From: Coenobita brevimanus
Lineage: Eukaryota > Arthropoda > Malacostraca > Decapoda > Coenobitidae
NCBI GenBank assembly: GCA_032717465.1
Contig: CM064669.1
Location: forward strand, 43,712,267 to 43,776,266
Length of the DNA: 64,000 nucleotides
Reading direction: 5' to 3'
Numbering within the stretch: position 1 is the stretch's first letter; each line of letters starts with the position of its first letter. Both the position numbers and the translations under genes were made by a program. This document shows, in pieces, positions 46,825 through 58,989 of this stretch. The notes below the pieces were generated by a model. The model did no database searches. It had not been told where the DNA came from and was given only the letters and a program-made list of their open reading frames with translations.

Positions 46825-48094
46825 GTGGCCTGTTATCCTTATCGCCTGTAGAGCCAGTAAATTAGATCAAATTCGCAAGAAGAACCTGCCATTTCACCAT
46901 CCGATAATATGCTATATTTTGTTTTTTATTCTTGGTAAGTCAAGATAATTTTATTTAGCCCGGGGATAACTTCAAAGTTTGAAGAGGATTAAATACAAAT
47001 TTCAGTAACTGTCTTTTCTTTTAACATTCCTTCCTAAAGTTGAATAATAAAAATCTTATTAAGAGAAAAGTCAAAGTAGGTCCTCGGATTGAAGGGCTAC
47101 AGGTTTCTTCAACAGTTGCAACACTTTTGGCCTTCGCCAACGAAAATTTTCCCAGTTTCCGTTTCCACAATCACCTCTGAAGGTAATGTAGATGAGCCCA
47201 CGAAGCATTAAAGTAAAGAACATTAAAATTGTTGCCAAGGAATCGATTATCAAATTCATACCTACCCAGTGAAGCCTATCATGTCAGTGAATCCATTCAT
47301 TGAGATGCAGACAGATCATATGTGGAAGCGATTCGAAGTCCCAGAAAATACCAAGACTTATGTAATGCGTACCATAATGTTTCTTGAAATAGAGAGCTTC
47401 AAAAAGAACTCACAGATTCACAAGTTACCGCACCATGAAATCTCTTGAAACATGAAGATCTGTCCACAGTTCACCATAATTTCCTGAATGTACCAAACTA
47501 TAAAATCCCGTAAATTACCAAAGTTCAGAAGAGATATAACACTGAAGGCTTCTGTGACTCGTCCTCGGCTGAATAAAATCATCTGACACTGATACAGATT
47601 ACTATTGGGTACAGTTGTCCCAAGCATGAAAGGGTTATGGTATCAATATTAACACTCCCAGGCACCTGTATTCACTCCCAGCTTAATAAAATCGCTTAGT
47701 GTTAACTAAAATATAATCCAATAGAAGATATACTCATGAGATGTCTAAAATCCATAACACTTCGCATCATTGATCTCAATGATGCAAAACCTAGACATTA
47801 TACATGAACCCTTTAATCCTGGAGCGTCTTCTTCTTGTTATTCTTGCTACCGTCAGGCGGTTTTACTCAGTGTGGGGACACCTCTCGTAGTTCAGGGGGT
47901 TGGAACTGTCTTCATTACATCCATCAACACGACAACGTCTTTTATATACATTCTTGCAGTCACCAGACGATCTTATTTAGCAAAGGATAGACTTTTCAAA
48001 CTCGAGGTAATAGATACATCCTTCAGTAATTACTACACGTTTATTATCATCTAATAAAGTCATTGTTTGTAGCAGCAATAGAATTCAGATGGTG

Positions 48095-48098
<4 letters not shown>
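46822..48098. other. Non-coding stretch with several dispersed motif copies
   Basis: Plus copies lie near 46926 (TATTCTTGGTAAGTCAAGA), 47838 (TTATTCTTGCTACCGTCAGG) and 47951 (CACCAGACGATCTTATTTAG). Minus copies lie near 47571 (GGCTGAATAAAATCATCTG) and 47687 (CAGCTTAATAAAATCGCTTA). No gene. Confidence 0.65.

Positions 48099-48139
<41 letters not shown>
48099..48139. repeat. (AC)n microsatellite
   Basis: Perfect AC run. Confidence 0.97.
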
Positions 48140-48142
<3 letters not shown>

Positions 48143-48310
48143 CTTTTATTTCACCGTGAAGAAATGTTAACAAATTAGCCACGGGAGAAATGAAAATGGC
48201 TATAGTACTTGTAATTACTTTTGGATATTATATCTGCAGACAGATGTAATATACGAAAGTAGTTACGGGCGCTATTTTGATTTTTCGTGTGTTAATTTGT
48301 AATATATGTA

Positions 48311-48311
<1 letters not shown>

Positions 48312-48378
<67 letters not shown>

Positions 48379-48401
48379 TCATCATCATCATCATCATCAT
48401 C
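48312..48401. repeat. (AT)n then (ATC)n, tail side of a LINE
   Basis: AT run to about 48376 followed by nine or so ATC triplets (GAT on the minus strand), which form the 3' tail of the LINE fragment next to it. Confidence 0.95.
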
Positions 48402-48838
48402 AGCCATAACTAGTCCACTGCTGAACAAAGGCCTCCCCCAACCTTTTCCATGAATTCCTTGACTGAGCCAATCTTTGCCACGTTTTCCCTGCAAATTTCT
48501 CTATCTCATCTCTCCATCTCCTGTCTGGCCTTTTTCTGCTACGCTTACAATCTCTTGGTGTCAAGTCTGTCAGCCTCTTGCTCCATCGGTTATCCCTTAT
48601 TCTTGTTATACGGCATGCCCACCTCCATTTCTGTTCTTTTATAACTTCTATAATATCTTTAGTCTGCTGTCTCATCCAGGTTGATCTTTTCCTGTCTCGT
48701 AGAGATATTCCCAACATTGACCTTTCCATTGCTGTCTGAGAACGGATTAATTTATTTTCCATTTATTTTGTCAGTTTCCAGGTTTCACAACCATACGCCA
48801 TAGCTGGAATTATACATTCGTTATATACTTGTATAATC
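48377..48838 (-). pseudogene. 3' end of an RTE-like LINE, 5'-truncated
   Basis: The minus strand reads IIPAMAYGCETWKLTK, an in-frame TAA, then TAMERSMLGISLRDRKRST, EVIKEQKWRWACRITRIRDN, RWSKRL, PRDCKRSRKRPDRRWRDEIE and AGKTWQRLAQSRNSWKRLGE. This is the characteristic C-terminal region after the RT domain in RTE-like LINEs, ending in VQQWT and a (GAT)n tail, as RTE elements often do. The RT catalytic region is missing. The fragment sits between two AT microsatellites (48312-48376 and 48839-48926). Confidence 0.85.
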
Positions 48839-48839
48839 G

Positions 48840-48926
<87 letters not shown>
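48839..48926. repeat. (TA)n microsatellite
   Basis: TA run of about 88 bp, followed by AT-rich imperfect sequence to 49060. Confidence 0.97.
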
Positions 48927-48932
<6 letters not shown>

Positions 48933-49254
48933 TCACGGTTTATAATAGGTAAGTATATACTGTATAATATATATAATACAATAAAATAATTATATACGTT
49001 ATATAATATTTATGTATAGTATATATCTATAATATACTAAAAATATACACTGTACTACCAAACAAGCGATTTTGTTTAGGTTTAAAGAGACATTTCTCTG
49101 AGAGGTTGCTTCAATCATAACCTCATGAGCACGCTGATCCCCCCGCCACCCTGAAAAGAAAACAAAGTACTGAGGACGCCGCATCTTTTGAAGTACGTCC
49201 CGACAATGAACCCCACAGGGGCTTCCGTCCGTACCCAATCAGCAACGAACCCTT

Positions 49255-49885
49255 CCCCCCTCCCCCACCTGCCATCATACCCACACCACCTTCCCTCATG
49301 TATTCCACCATCACCAACACACATCACCATCCTTCATGTACTTTACTTTCACCACCACACATCATGTGCTCCACAATCACCACCACCACCACTGTGTTGT
49401 GTAATTCCACCACCACCATCCTTCATGCACTCTAATATCACCACCACCCCTCAAGTCCTCCACAACCACCACCACCACCACCACTGTGTTGTGTAATTCC
49501 ACCACCACCATCCTTCATGTACTCTAACATCACCACCACCCGTCATGTCCTCCACAACCACCACCACCACCACTGTGTTGCGTAATTCCACCACCACTAT
49601 CCTTCATGTACTCTAACATCACAACTACCCCTAATGTCCTCCACCACCACCACCACTGTCTTGTGTAATTCCACCACCACCATCCTTCATGTACTCTAAC
49701 ATCACCACCACACTCATGTCCTCCACAACCACCACCATCACCATTGTCTTGTGTAATTCCACCACCACCATCCTTCATGTACTCTAACATCACCACCACC
49801 CCTCAAGTCCTCCACACCCACCACCACCACCACTATCTTACGTAATTCCTCCACCACCATCCTTCGTGTATCCCGACGCCACCAC
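49255..49885. repeat. About 89-bp tandem repeat, C+A-rich, 6 copies
   Basis: Anchors such as ACTGTGTTGTGTAATTCC recur at about 49391, 49483, 49572, 49654, 49743 and 49832, each followed by CCACCACCA, ATCCTTCATGTACTCTAACA and TCCTCCACAACCACC. Spacing varies from 82 to 92 bp because of ACC triplet number. Confidence 0.9.
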
Positions 49886-50330
49886 CATCTTTAGTGTACA
49901 GACAGAGACACAAGTATCATCCAAATTTTGACGAATATATAGCAGAATAATCGAACCATTTGAAACACGATAGATAGGGTTTTCATTGTATTTCGCCAGG
50001 TGTAAATTTTCTTTAGTCGGAACTGGTGTCTTTGTACACCACTATCACCACCATCACCCCTCGTGTATTCCACCACTACAGTTTCTTGTGTACCTCATCA
50101 CCACTATAATGTCTGCTTCACCACCACAGCTACCACCACCATCCCTGGTATACTCTACCACCACCACTACCATATACGAGATTTTTATCATTTTTATGTT
50201 ATTGCATCACCAGTCCGTAAAACTATGCCAGGCTGATTTATTGTTTGTTTTCTACATATTAAATGCAGGTTATGCAAAAACTATTTACCATAGTTCGAAA
50301 ATATAAACTGATTCCCATGATAAGCTCAGT

Positions 50331-50372
<42 letters not shown>

Positions 50373-50813
50373 TGCATTTATTTTGCATATTTGTATTTTC
50401 CTGGTATATTAAGTGTTGATTGAACTGCTTCACGCTTCTTTTGCTGACGATTTAGTTGGCTGATTTAGATTCTTTGTCGAGAACTCACAAAAATGTACCA
50501 CAGTCCCTAAATATATTTTAATTTTCAGCTCGAGGATGTCCTTTATAGTTTATTGTTTCTACTCCTAAGCGATTTTATTCAGCTACAGAAAGAACCCCTG
50601 TAGTGAATGAGGTACTGAATGCGATATCCGACCCGCTCAGTTCCAAACGCCTTTCCTACTGTGAATATATAAAAATAAAGACGTCGTTTATAGAAATGAA
50701 TAATCCCTTCTCTGTGGTAACATTATTTTTGTTCTTGCTGTTTTCTTCTGTCGTCCATTGTAGTTTGTCTTCGTTTATTCATCCATGGATTGTCATCATT
50801 GGGTGAGAGGGAT
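49886..50813. other. Non-coding stretch
   Basis: A further CACCACC-rich patch lies at 50035-50180, a GA run at 50335-50370, and a good motif copy near 50553-50620 (CTCCTAAGCGATTTTATTCA). No gene. Confidence 0.6.
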
Positions 50814-52020
50814 TATGTTGGTAATTGAGAAGGGCTGGTGATGTTGGTAATTGAGGAGGGCTGGGTGATGTTGGTAATTGAGGAGGGCTGGATGATGTTA
50901 GTAGCTGAGGAGGGCTGGGTGATGTTGGAAATTGAGGAGGGCTGGGTGATGTCGGTAATTGAGGAGGGCTGGGTGATGTTGGTAATTGAGGAGGGCTGGG
51001 TGATGTCGGTAATTGAGGGGGGCTGGGTGATGTTGGAAATTGAGGAGGGCTGGGTGATGTCGGTAATTGAGGAGGGCTGGGTGATGTTGGAAATTGAGGA
51101 GGGCTGGGTGATGTCGGTAATTGAGGAGGGCTGGGTGATGTTGGTAATTGAGGAGGGCTGGGTGATGTCGGTAATTGAGGGGGGCTGGGTGATGTTGGAA
51201 ATTGAGGAGGGCTGGGTGATGTCGGTAATTGAGGAGGGCTGGGTGATGTTGGTAATTGAGGAGGGCTGGGTGATGTCGGTAATTGAGGAGGGCTGGGTGA
51301 TGTTGGTAATTGAGGAGGGCTGGGTGATGTCGGTAATTGAGGAGGGCTGGGTGATGTTGGTAATTGTGAAGGGCTAAGTGATGTTGATAATTGAGGAGGG
51401 CTGGGTGATTTTGGTAATTGTGGAGGGCTAGGTGATGTTGGTAATTGAGTAGGGCTGGATGACGGTGGTAATTGAGAAGGGCTGGGTGATGGTAATTGAG
51501 GAGGGCTGGGTGATGTTGGTAATTGAGGAGGGCTGGATGATGTTAATAGCTGAGGAGGGCTGGGTGATGTTGGTAATTGAGGAGGGCTGGATGATGTTAG
51601 TAGCTGAGGAGGGCTGGGTGATGTTGGTAATTGAGGAGGGCTGGATGATGTTAGTAGCTGAGGAGGGCTGGGTGATGTTGGTAATTGAGGAGGGATGGAT
51701 GATGTTAGGAGCTGAGGAGGGCTGGGTGATGTTGGTAATTGAGGAGGGATGGATGATGTTAGGAGCTGAGGAGGGCTGGATGATGTTGGTAATTGAGGAG
51801 GGATGGATGATGTTAGGAGCTGAGGAGGGCTGGGTGATGTTGGTAATTGAGGAGGGATGGGTGATGGTAATTGAGGAGGGCTGGGTGATGTTAGTAACTG
51901 AGGAGGGCTGGGTGATGGTAATTGAGGAGGGCTGGGTGATGGTAATTGAGGAGGGCTGGGTGATGTTGGTAATTGAGGAGGGCTGGGTGATGGTCATTGA
52001 GGAGGGCTGGATGATGTTCT
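50814..52020. repeat. 27-bp minisatellite with two 54-bp higher-order forms
   Basis: About 44 units built on GATGTTGGTAATTGAGGAGG plus GCTGGGT. From about 50920 to 51370, units with GATGTT and GATGTC alternate, giving a 54-bp period. From about 51500 to 51840, a TTGGTAATTGAG unit alternates with a TTAGTAGCTGAG or TTAGGAGCTGAG unit, a different 54-bp period. Some units lack 3 bp. Because the period is a multiple of three, long frames stay open on both strands (179 and 187 residues plus; 199 residues minus). Confidence 0.95.
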
Positions 52021-53605
52021 GATACAAACCTGGCTACGTGAACGTGATCGGATTTATTTCAGGATACCACTGATGGGTGGATGTTGGGGGGGTGGGGGAT
52101 GGGTTGTAATGTACTGCTCTAATTGAGATGTTTCTCCATTGCAGGTGTTGGGGTGTCAGGAAGTGGGGTGCTCTTGAAGAGGATTTGATAATGTTTGTGT
52201 GGTGACTGTTTCGTACGTAGTTGTTTCGTTGCTATGTAATAGCGTACCTTATCTCACAAACCGCAACCAACTGAGCATTTCAATTACCATTTTCGTAATC
52301 AGCAGATCAGTATTACCCAGAATTGAATGATTTTATCTCTGAAGCAATTTCATTGTCGAACAGTGTCATCAGACTGATATTAAAAACGGAAGATGAAATC
52401 CACTGGCACAGAGGAGGGCAATGATCACCAAGGAGCGTGGTGGGCAAGGTCCAGCTTCTCTGTCTTGGCATATATCGGTTTATTTGAGTTGGGGTTCTCT
52501 GCTATCGGTGTACCTGTGATCTGACCTCTGCCTGTCTCTGTCTGAATTCTGAGCCTGTCAGTCCAATTGAGCCAGTAGGCATGTGGCTGTGTATGAAGTA
52601 TTGTATGTAAAATAAGGTAGTTCTGTTCAGGAGTTTAATACTTTCCTTTGTATCTTCATAAAAGTTTCTTTCCTCTAATTTATTGCAGGTTTTGGCTGTG
52701 AATCATACAGCTGCCATCAACTCACTTGGGAATTAATTGATTCCAGTTAATTGTAGATTATTGTATTCATGTAAGAGAAGTCCAAGTCCAAGAAGTCAAA
52801 GGTTAGAGGCTATTAATTTATCCCTTGGCTGCCGTAGAGGCAACTATGGCTTTTATCGAGACCAACACAAGATACCCCTGTTCATTTGTAATTAATCCTG
52901 GCAGTCAGATGTTTAAGGGTGTGCTGGTAAGCCGAGTGCGAACAACATCGTTATCGAGTATCTTTTGACGAAAATATTTCTTAAGATTAATATTTCGATC
53001 TAGTGAGCAGTCTCACTCAAGAGAAACAGTGTGTCCTGGTAAAAGCTTGTCCTTAGTAATTAATTAATCTGGCTGGATTACATGCTTTGTGTAATGGTTT
53101 GTTCTCAAAATGGGATACGTAACATATTGTACGTATACCTGTTGTTGTTTACTTTCGTTAATAAAACTTTCTCCTTATCCATCTCGTCTCCCATCGTCTT
53201 CCCATCCCTATAGACTTATGACCTAGTTTAGTATATGGGAATCTCTAAAATTAATGGTAATAATTTTGATGTGACTAAATCGTGGATGAATGCCACTGAT
53301 AAGAGTCCATATGTCATCCTTCGATTTCATTTAGTTAATAATGAACAATATTTTCAATAGCTAGGGCAAATGGGATTCACCTGACATGGTTGGAAATGCA
53401 TTATATTCCGACAAGCTTGAATTTTTGTGGGGACCAAAAATTAACTGCATAGCAAGGGAGGTATCATGACGTCTCACTGTCCTTTTCGCGGACATTGGAG
53501 CTTGCTGAAGATTACTAACCTTATTTGTTCATCCAAAGTTCCTTCATGTAATCCTTTGTCAGGTATTTTTATCAGTAACGTAAAGGCCCAGGGTCCTTTC
53601 GTAAT
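52021..53605. other. Non-coding stretch, nothing recognised
   Basis: Balanced composition, 1.6 kb. There are isolated splice-like sites (for example TTTCTCCATTGCAG near 52132) but no frames that join across them and no conserved domain. Confidence 0.5.
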
Positions 53606-53720
53606 ACTACTACTACTACTACTGCTACTACTACTACTACTAATACTAATAATAATGAGTACTAATAATAGTAATAATAATGATGATGATGATTAATAAT
53701 AATAATAATATTAATAATTA
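53606..53720. repeat. ACT and AAT trinucleotide tract
   Basis: CTACTACTA steps shift to AATAATAAT with TGATGATGA near 53680. Confidence 0.93.
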
Positions 53721-54603
53721 TAATAACGCTTAGTTGTCTGTACTTCAAAGAAAAAGTCCTGTAATGGTGGAGAGAACAAACTTTGAGGCGTCATCGTGGT
53801 GAAGGGATTAACTGGCAACAGTATTGGTCAGGTGAATCCCAAATGAGGCAGCATCAACATTCAGTATTTGATTTTGGTTCCCAATAAGTACTGAATAATG
53901 CTTTTCTTTAACATTCACACACATTCATAGTTAACGATATTTAAAATACACTTTTCAGCACGCCACTGAAAACAGGAAAGAAGGCCATGATTCAGAACGT
54001 TTCCAAAAATTCCACCCCGAATTGAAAATATATTCAGCACACAAAGCCAGAGTGGAGGGAGAAATGTACCAAAATATTTAAATTCTCGAGCAAACAGTGA
54101 CGGAATGTTGGGATTGGCAGTGGAGGTTGTGGTGGAGAGGGCGGAGTGGTATGTGGTATGCAGAAGGTGGTGGTGGTGGTGGTAGAGTGAGGCGGGGTGT
54201 GGTAATGTAGTAGTGGGGTGATGGTGGTGTCGTGGAATAAGATGTGGTATTTTGATGTTAGGGTGTTATGAGTTGATAGTGGAGTTGAGTAAGATGTAGT
54301 TGGTGATGGTTGAGTGAAGTGAGATGTGGTGGGGTGGGGTGGGGTGGTTTTCAGTGGAGTGAGAAGTGGAGTCAGGAGTGGGAGGGGTAAGCTAGGGGTG
54401 TAATGGATGAGACAGGTATGGGAGAGGTAAGGTAAGGGTATGAGAAACGAGACTGGGGTTGAGGAACAAGACAAGACCAGAGTTGCTAAGGATCTTGGAC
54501 GAGCTATAGGAGCACAGTGGTGTGTGGGAAGAGGGCCTAATGGTACAAAATAATTGAGTGATACCAGTCGGTTACGTAACACATAAGGGTAGTAAGATGT
54601 ACA

Positions 54604-54606
<3 letters not shown>
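53721..54606. other. Non-coding stretch, GGTGG-rich in the right half
   Basis: GTGG-rich degenerate sequence at 54110-54480. The 221-residue minus frame (His/Thr/Pro-rich) reads this and the GT run and is not supported as a gene. Confidence 0.6.

Positions 54607-54664
<58 letters not shown>
54607..54664. repeat. (GT)n microsatellite
   Basis: Perfect GT run of about 58 bp. Confidence 0.97.
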
Positions 54665-54667
<3 letters not shown>

Positions 54668-54944
54668 ATTAAAACAACACCCACGGACTGGAGTGTCACT
54701 AGCCATGCAAAAAAAAAAAAAAAATTGTTTCTTCCTTATCAGACATGCTTCTCTTCCCGCTGCCTCTTATCCTCCTTCACTCTCATCCAGCTCCCGGCCC
54801 CCACAACCCTGCATTATTAAATGTTCATCATTATAATGATGTTACCGAAAGCTTTAAAGTGTCAAAAATACCCGAGAACGTTACGATGCACACCAAGTAA
54901 CACAGAATGTCAAGCCAGTTGTGATAGTAGATGGAGATGTCAGC

Positions 54945-54978
<34 letters not shown>

Positions 54979-55507
54979 ACTTTCTATTTATTTATTTATT
55001 TATTGTAAAATTATAAGTACCATGTAATGCCCATGATACCAGAAGATTCCGGGTCTTATGGTGTTGCGTGGTGAAAGTTTAAGTGGCAGGAGATACCGAT
55101 GCTCGTAATGATACTGGATGAAAATAAAAGCATCAGAAAATACTTCCAAATACGTAATATGTTACCTCAAAATGACGTTGGTTGGAATTTACGGTACCAG
55201 TCAGTGCAAAGATCAGGGAGGCAGTATAAAAGTTTAAATTACCCCAACCCTTGCAGAATACCCTCAGTGCTAAACGGGGATGTCCCAGACTGCGCCTTAA
55301 CCTTTAACCTCCCACCTCCCCGTCTGTCTTCGTTATTAACTAGTAAAGCACCCGGCAAACATTGCCCAGACTACAACACGCTAGCGTCGCTTTACACATC
55401 TAGGTCCCTTTGTCAGTTACCTTCATGCCTGTCAGTTTTAGGTAATAGAAAAATAATCTCGAGGTCACTGCCAAGGGTAAAGAGTCCTCGCCCAGGGGTC
55501 TCGTGAT
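54665..55507. other. Non-coding stretch
   Basis: A run of about 27 A residues lies near 54949-54975, with a TTTATTTATT run near 54986. A 135-residue frame at 55099-55506 has no domain I can name and runs into the tRNA-like element. Confidence 0.5.
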
Positions 55508-55582
55508 AGGCCCGGGAATCGAACGCAGGGCCTCTGTTGCGAGTGTGCTTCCGAATTTCTCACACCACCTGGCCACCCCTAC
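55508..55582 (-). other. tRNA-like sequence, probable SINE head
   Basis: On the minus strand, TGGCCAGGTGG (55565-55575) matches 10 of 11 A-box positions and CGTTCGATTCC (55515-55525) matches 10 of 11 B-box positions, with tRNA-like spacing. The T stem pairs poorly and I cannot pair an acceptor stem, so a functional tRNA is unlikely. No simple tail is obvious. Confidence 0.5.
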
Positions 55583-56039
55583 CCCTGCCTCCCTGCCTCG
55601 TTGGCCTTAACAATTTGTGTGATGGAGCTGCGGCAGGGTTAACCCAGCCAGGACATGAAGGGTTGTGTGTCGTGGGGTCGTTTATGTGTAAAACATCCAA
55701 ACCAATTTACTGGATAAACAAGGCTTCAAAAACAGTTAACTGTTCTCACACATAATTTTGTTTTCCGTATTTCCTCACTTGGAAAAGTTTGAGGGTATAA
55801 GTTGAAACAGTCTTGTACACAAGTTCAGAAAGTCATTAAATACTGCTCCTGGTGCTAGGGTCCAGAGTCTGTTTTTACATAAGCTCTCCTAATAAGTTAC
55901 GTTTAACATTACATACAGTGAAGAGGGTGAGAGGCTTACGCAGGATATCTGTGTAATCTCCCTCCTGCCCTTTTCACCATACGACCGATGAGTTGATGAT
56001 ATACAAAACGACAAGGAAAACAAGAAAACTGAAAACTGG
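55583..56039. other. Non-coding stretch, nothing recognised
   Basis: No supported gene or repeat. Confidence 0.5.
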
Positions 56040-57189
56040 AAGAATCAAGATATATGAATTCAAAGTTTGACTAGATGATGATGATGCAACAGAAATTGAG
56101 AGGCAAGAAACCGTGAATTGAAGGGCACTGTAGAGAAGTATTGATGATTTTTTAAAAATGAGAAAGAAATCAGAAACAACTTGAACCGCAGTAACCCCTG
56201 CATAAAGAAAACTGGAAGAGGAAGAACGAAAGTGACAAGCAGCATGGGGGAGAGTAAAACGGGTATGCGTTCAGAAGAGACAGTAGGAACACAACATAAC
56301 CAGGTGAAAAAAAGTAGAGAGTAATGGAGAATGGGGAGAAGAGGAGAGGAAGAGGAAGAGAAGGACGGGACGAGGGGAAGGAGTGATAAATTGTGTACAG
56401 GAACAAGAGGGAGAAATAGAATAACAAGCTACGAGGAAAAGAGGAAAGGGTTGACAATTGGAAGAGATGGAAGGAAGCACAATACTCCCGAAAGAGAAGC
56501 TAGGTCACGTTAGGTTAGTTAAGATTGAGGGAGGAAGAGGCGGAAGGAGACACAAAACACTTATACCGAAGAGATGACAATGCAAATGTGAAAGAAAAAA
56601 AGAAAATAAAATGAGAGGAGAAAAGAGGAGGGCATAATTTAGTATGGAATGAAGATGAGATGAAACAGAAAAAGAAGTCGAGGAGGAGAAAAATGAGGAA
56701 GGGGAGGAGGAAGACGAGGAAAATTTAAACAGAGAAGAAAGACGAGGTGGAGAAGAAACAGGATGATAGAAATAGGAATAGAAAGAAGTAAGTACATAGT
56801 ACTAAAGGGAAGAGGTAAAGGGAGAGGAGCGAGCGTGGTGATGTGAGGTGAGGTGTTAGGGAGAGTCAGACTGAGGCCCCTCTGTGTAAGAGTAAACAAG
56901 GTAGCAACGGACTGTGTAAACTTGGGGTGTGTTGGAAATTCTGGCCAAAGGGATAATCTGCCATTCGATTGCAGCACTTTACAGTTGTTGATCAACCCCA
57001 TTCTTTCAGACCGAGCTGACCCATCAACCACAGGCAAGCATCCGCCCTTGCTGGGCCATCCCGCGAAGTAAACCGATGTTCCCTTTCGGTTGACAGCGCC
57101 TTGCTACTGACACAGGAACAAAGGTGGAGGTTTGGTTTTTAGGTGGACGCTGCATTTGCATCTCTCTACCCTGTTAGCAGGGGCATCGT

Positions 57190-57310
57190 AGTATACTCCA
57201 TACCACATCGTCATATGGGTATATGGTTACTACCTAGCCTTGTACATAGTTTCAGTTAACAAGGAACCATTAGGCTTGTCACTTAGTGTGGAGCCATTTG
57301 AATTAGAAAA
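57190..57310 (-). mobile_element. Partial SINE-like copy
   Basis: ATGGTTAC.ACC.AGC.TTGTA...GTTTC and GGCTTGTCACTTAGTGT match the body of the SINE at 21720-21810. The tRNA-like part is absent. Confidence 0.5.
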
Positions 57311-58989
57311 AAAAAAAAAGCAATAAAAAGTGCGTGTAAGGAAAGGGAGAAGTAGGAAGAGAGGAGGGCAAACACAGAGATAGAAAAGCGAGGAAGTGGC
57401 AACATTACATCAAGTGAAAGGATGATGGTCGCCACCATCTACCACCAGCACTTTACAGTAAAAAAAATACAGTGGATAATGTGAGATATTTGTTGACAAA
57501 ATATTGACAAACAACTAATGAGACAGAGGAGAAAAAGGAAACTAAGTAAATTGGGGAATAAGAATTAGTGCTGACTTCCTCTTCTTACAACACTACAGTG
57601 ATTTAATTTTCATTGCTTTTCCCTACGGACAAAATATTTCAGGTTAGAGCAGACGTCTGGTAATGAAGGAGTTAATGAAAGGAATATCTAACTCATTCAT
57701 GTCGAAAAGTTTCCCTTGAGTTACATAAAATCGACTGGAAGAAAACAAAGGCAACTCTACGCTGTTGCAACGCTCCATCTGACCACATAACCCCCACCTC
57801 CCCAGCACACCTAACCAAGCCCCCCTCCCCCATCTTTTCTTTTAAACGTGGGCGTGAAGAGAGTGCCATGAGGATGTTTAACATTGGCCCTTCAGATTCC
57901 TTGTGCAGGTCCCATTATAATCTGGAAAAATATTGTGTTTTTTTTTACTTTTTCATTTTTTCAGGAAAAAAAAAAAAAGCATTCTGTCTATCAAAAGGCA
58001 CCAGTTCACTATAAGACACATAACTATGTGAAATTTTCATGATTCTATAGTTAATACATTGAGTTCTGGCCCAGAAACGAAATCTCCGCCCAGCCACCCG
58101 CCCTGCCGCCCAACCCTACGGATGGACACGTATTGATCCCAGTGATAACAACACTCTCCCCTAACTTTGTCAGGTGCAGGGTATAACATAAATTTAAAAG
58201 GCGATCGTTATTGAAGGGGTTGATAATTGCAAAAATAATGATGCAGCGTGAATGAAGATTGGGGAAAATAAAGGAGAATGATAGAACAAGTGTAAAAGAT
58301 AGGAGCCAAAGAAAGGATGATTGTGTACCTAGCACACTTAACCCTTAATGAGAAAAAGTAATTTGATCTAGAGAGAGAGCGAGAGATTCATCATCATCTA
58401 GGTTGTTTTCAGTCCTCAGTGTGTTAGGAAGTACTGGTAGTCAGCTAAAGAAAATCGTTATGTGTTCCGTTGAAATAATAGGTGGGGTGTTATAGTCATT
58501 TTTATTAGGTTTACTCTCCGACAGTGGGAGTATGTTTTCACCCCCTCATTTTTGTTTGTTTGTTTGTTTGTTGGCAGGATTACTCAGAATGTAAAAGAGG
58601 GATATGGACCAAATTTGGTAGGTAGATAGCCCATATCCCAGGGAACAATCGATTAACTTTTGGGACCGATCCGGATCGTATTACAGATTCTGGATCCAGA
58701 AAACATTTTTTTGTGAAACCCTAATCAGTGATGAGGAAACCTAACCCATTATGAAGAGTGGTTTTGAAATTACGTTGCCTTGTCGGAGAGATGCGCTCCA
58801 TTGAGTGCCCCTCCAGTCTATTCAATTGTTTTTTTATTAGTTTTGGTAAATAATTAAGTCCTACTTTAGTTTATATTAGAGCAGCAGAATACCAATATTG
58901 TCTGGAATGTAATTATTGGCAAAATATATAAAGTGGCATTCCGTGCATACCACCATAAAACTAATAGAACGATGAAGCCTAACGCACAG

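Noticed and set aside
50838..52027. Repeat protein encoded by the 27-bp array
   Set aside because: Both strands are open because the unit is a multiple of three; there is no signal peptide, start context or flanking coding sequence.
55099..55506. 135-residue frame as a host exon
   Set aside because: No recognisable domain, and it ends within a tRNA-like repeat; a chance frame is the simpler reading.
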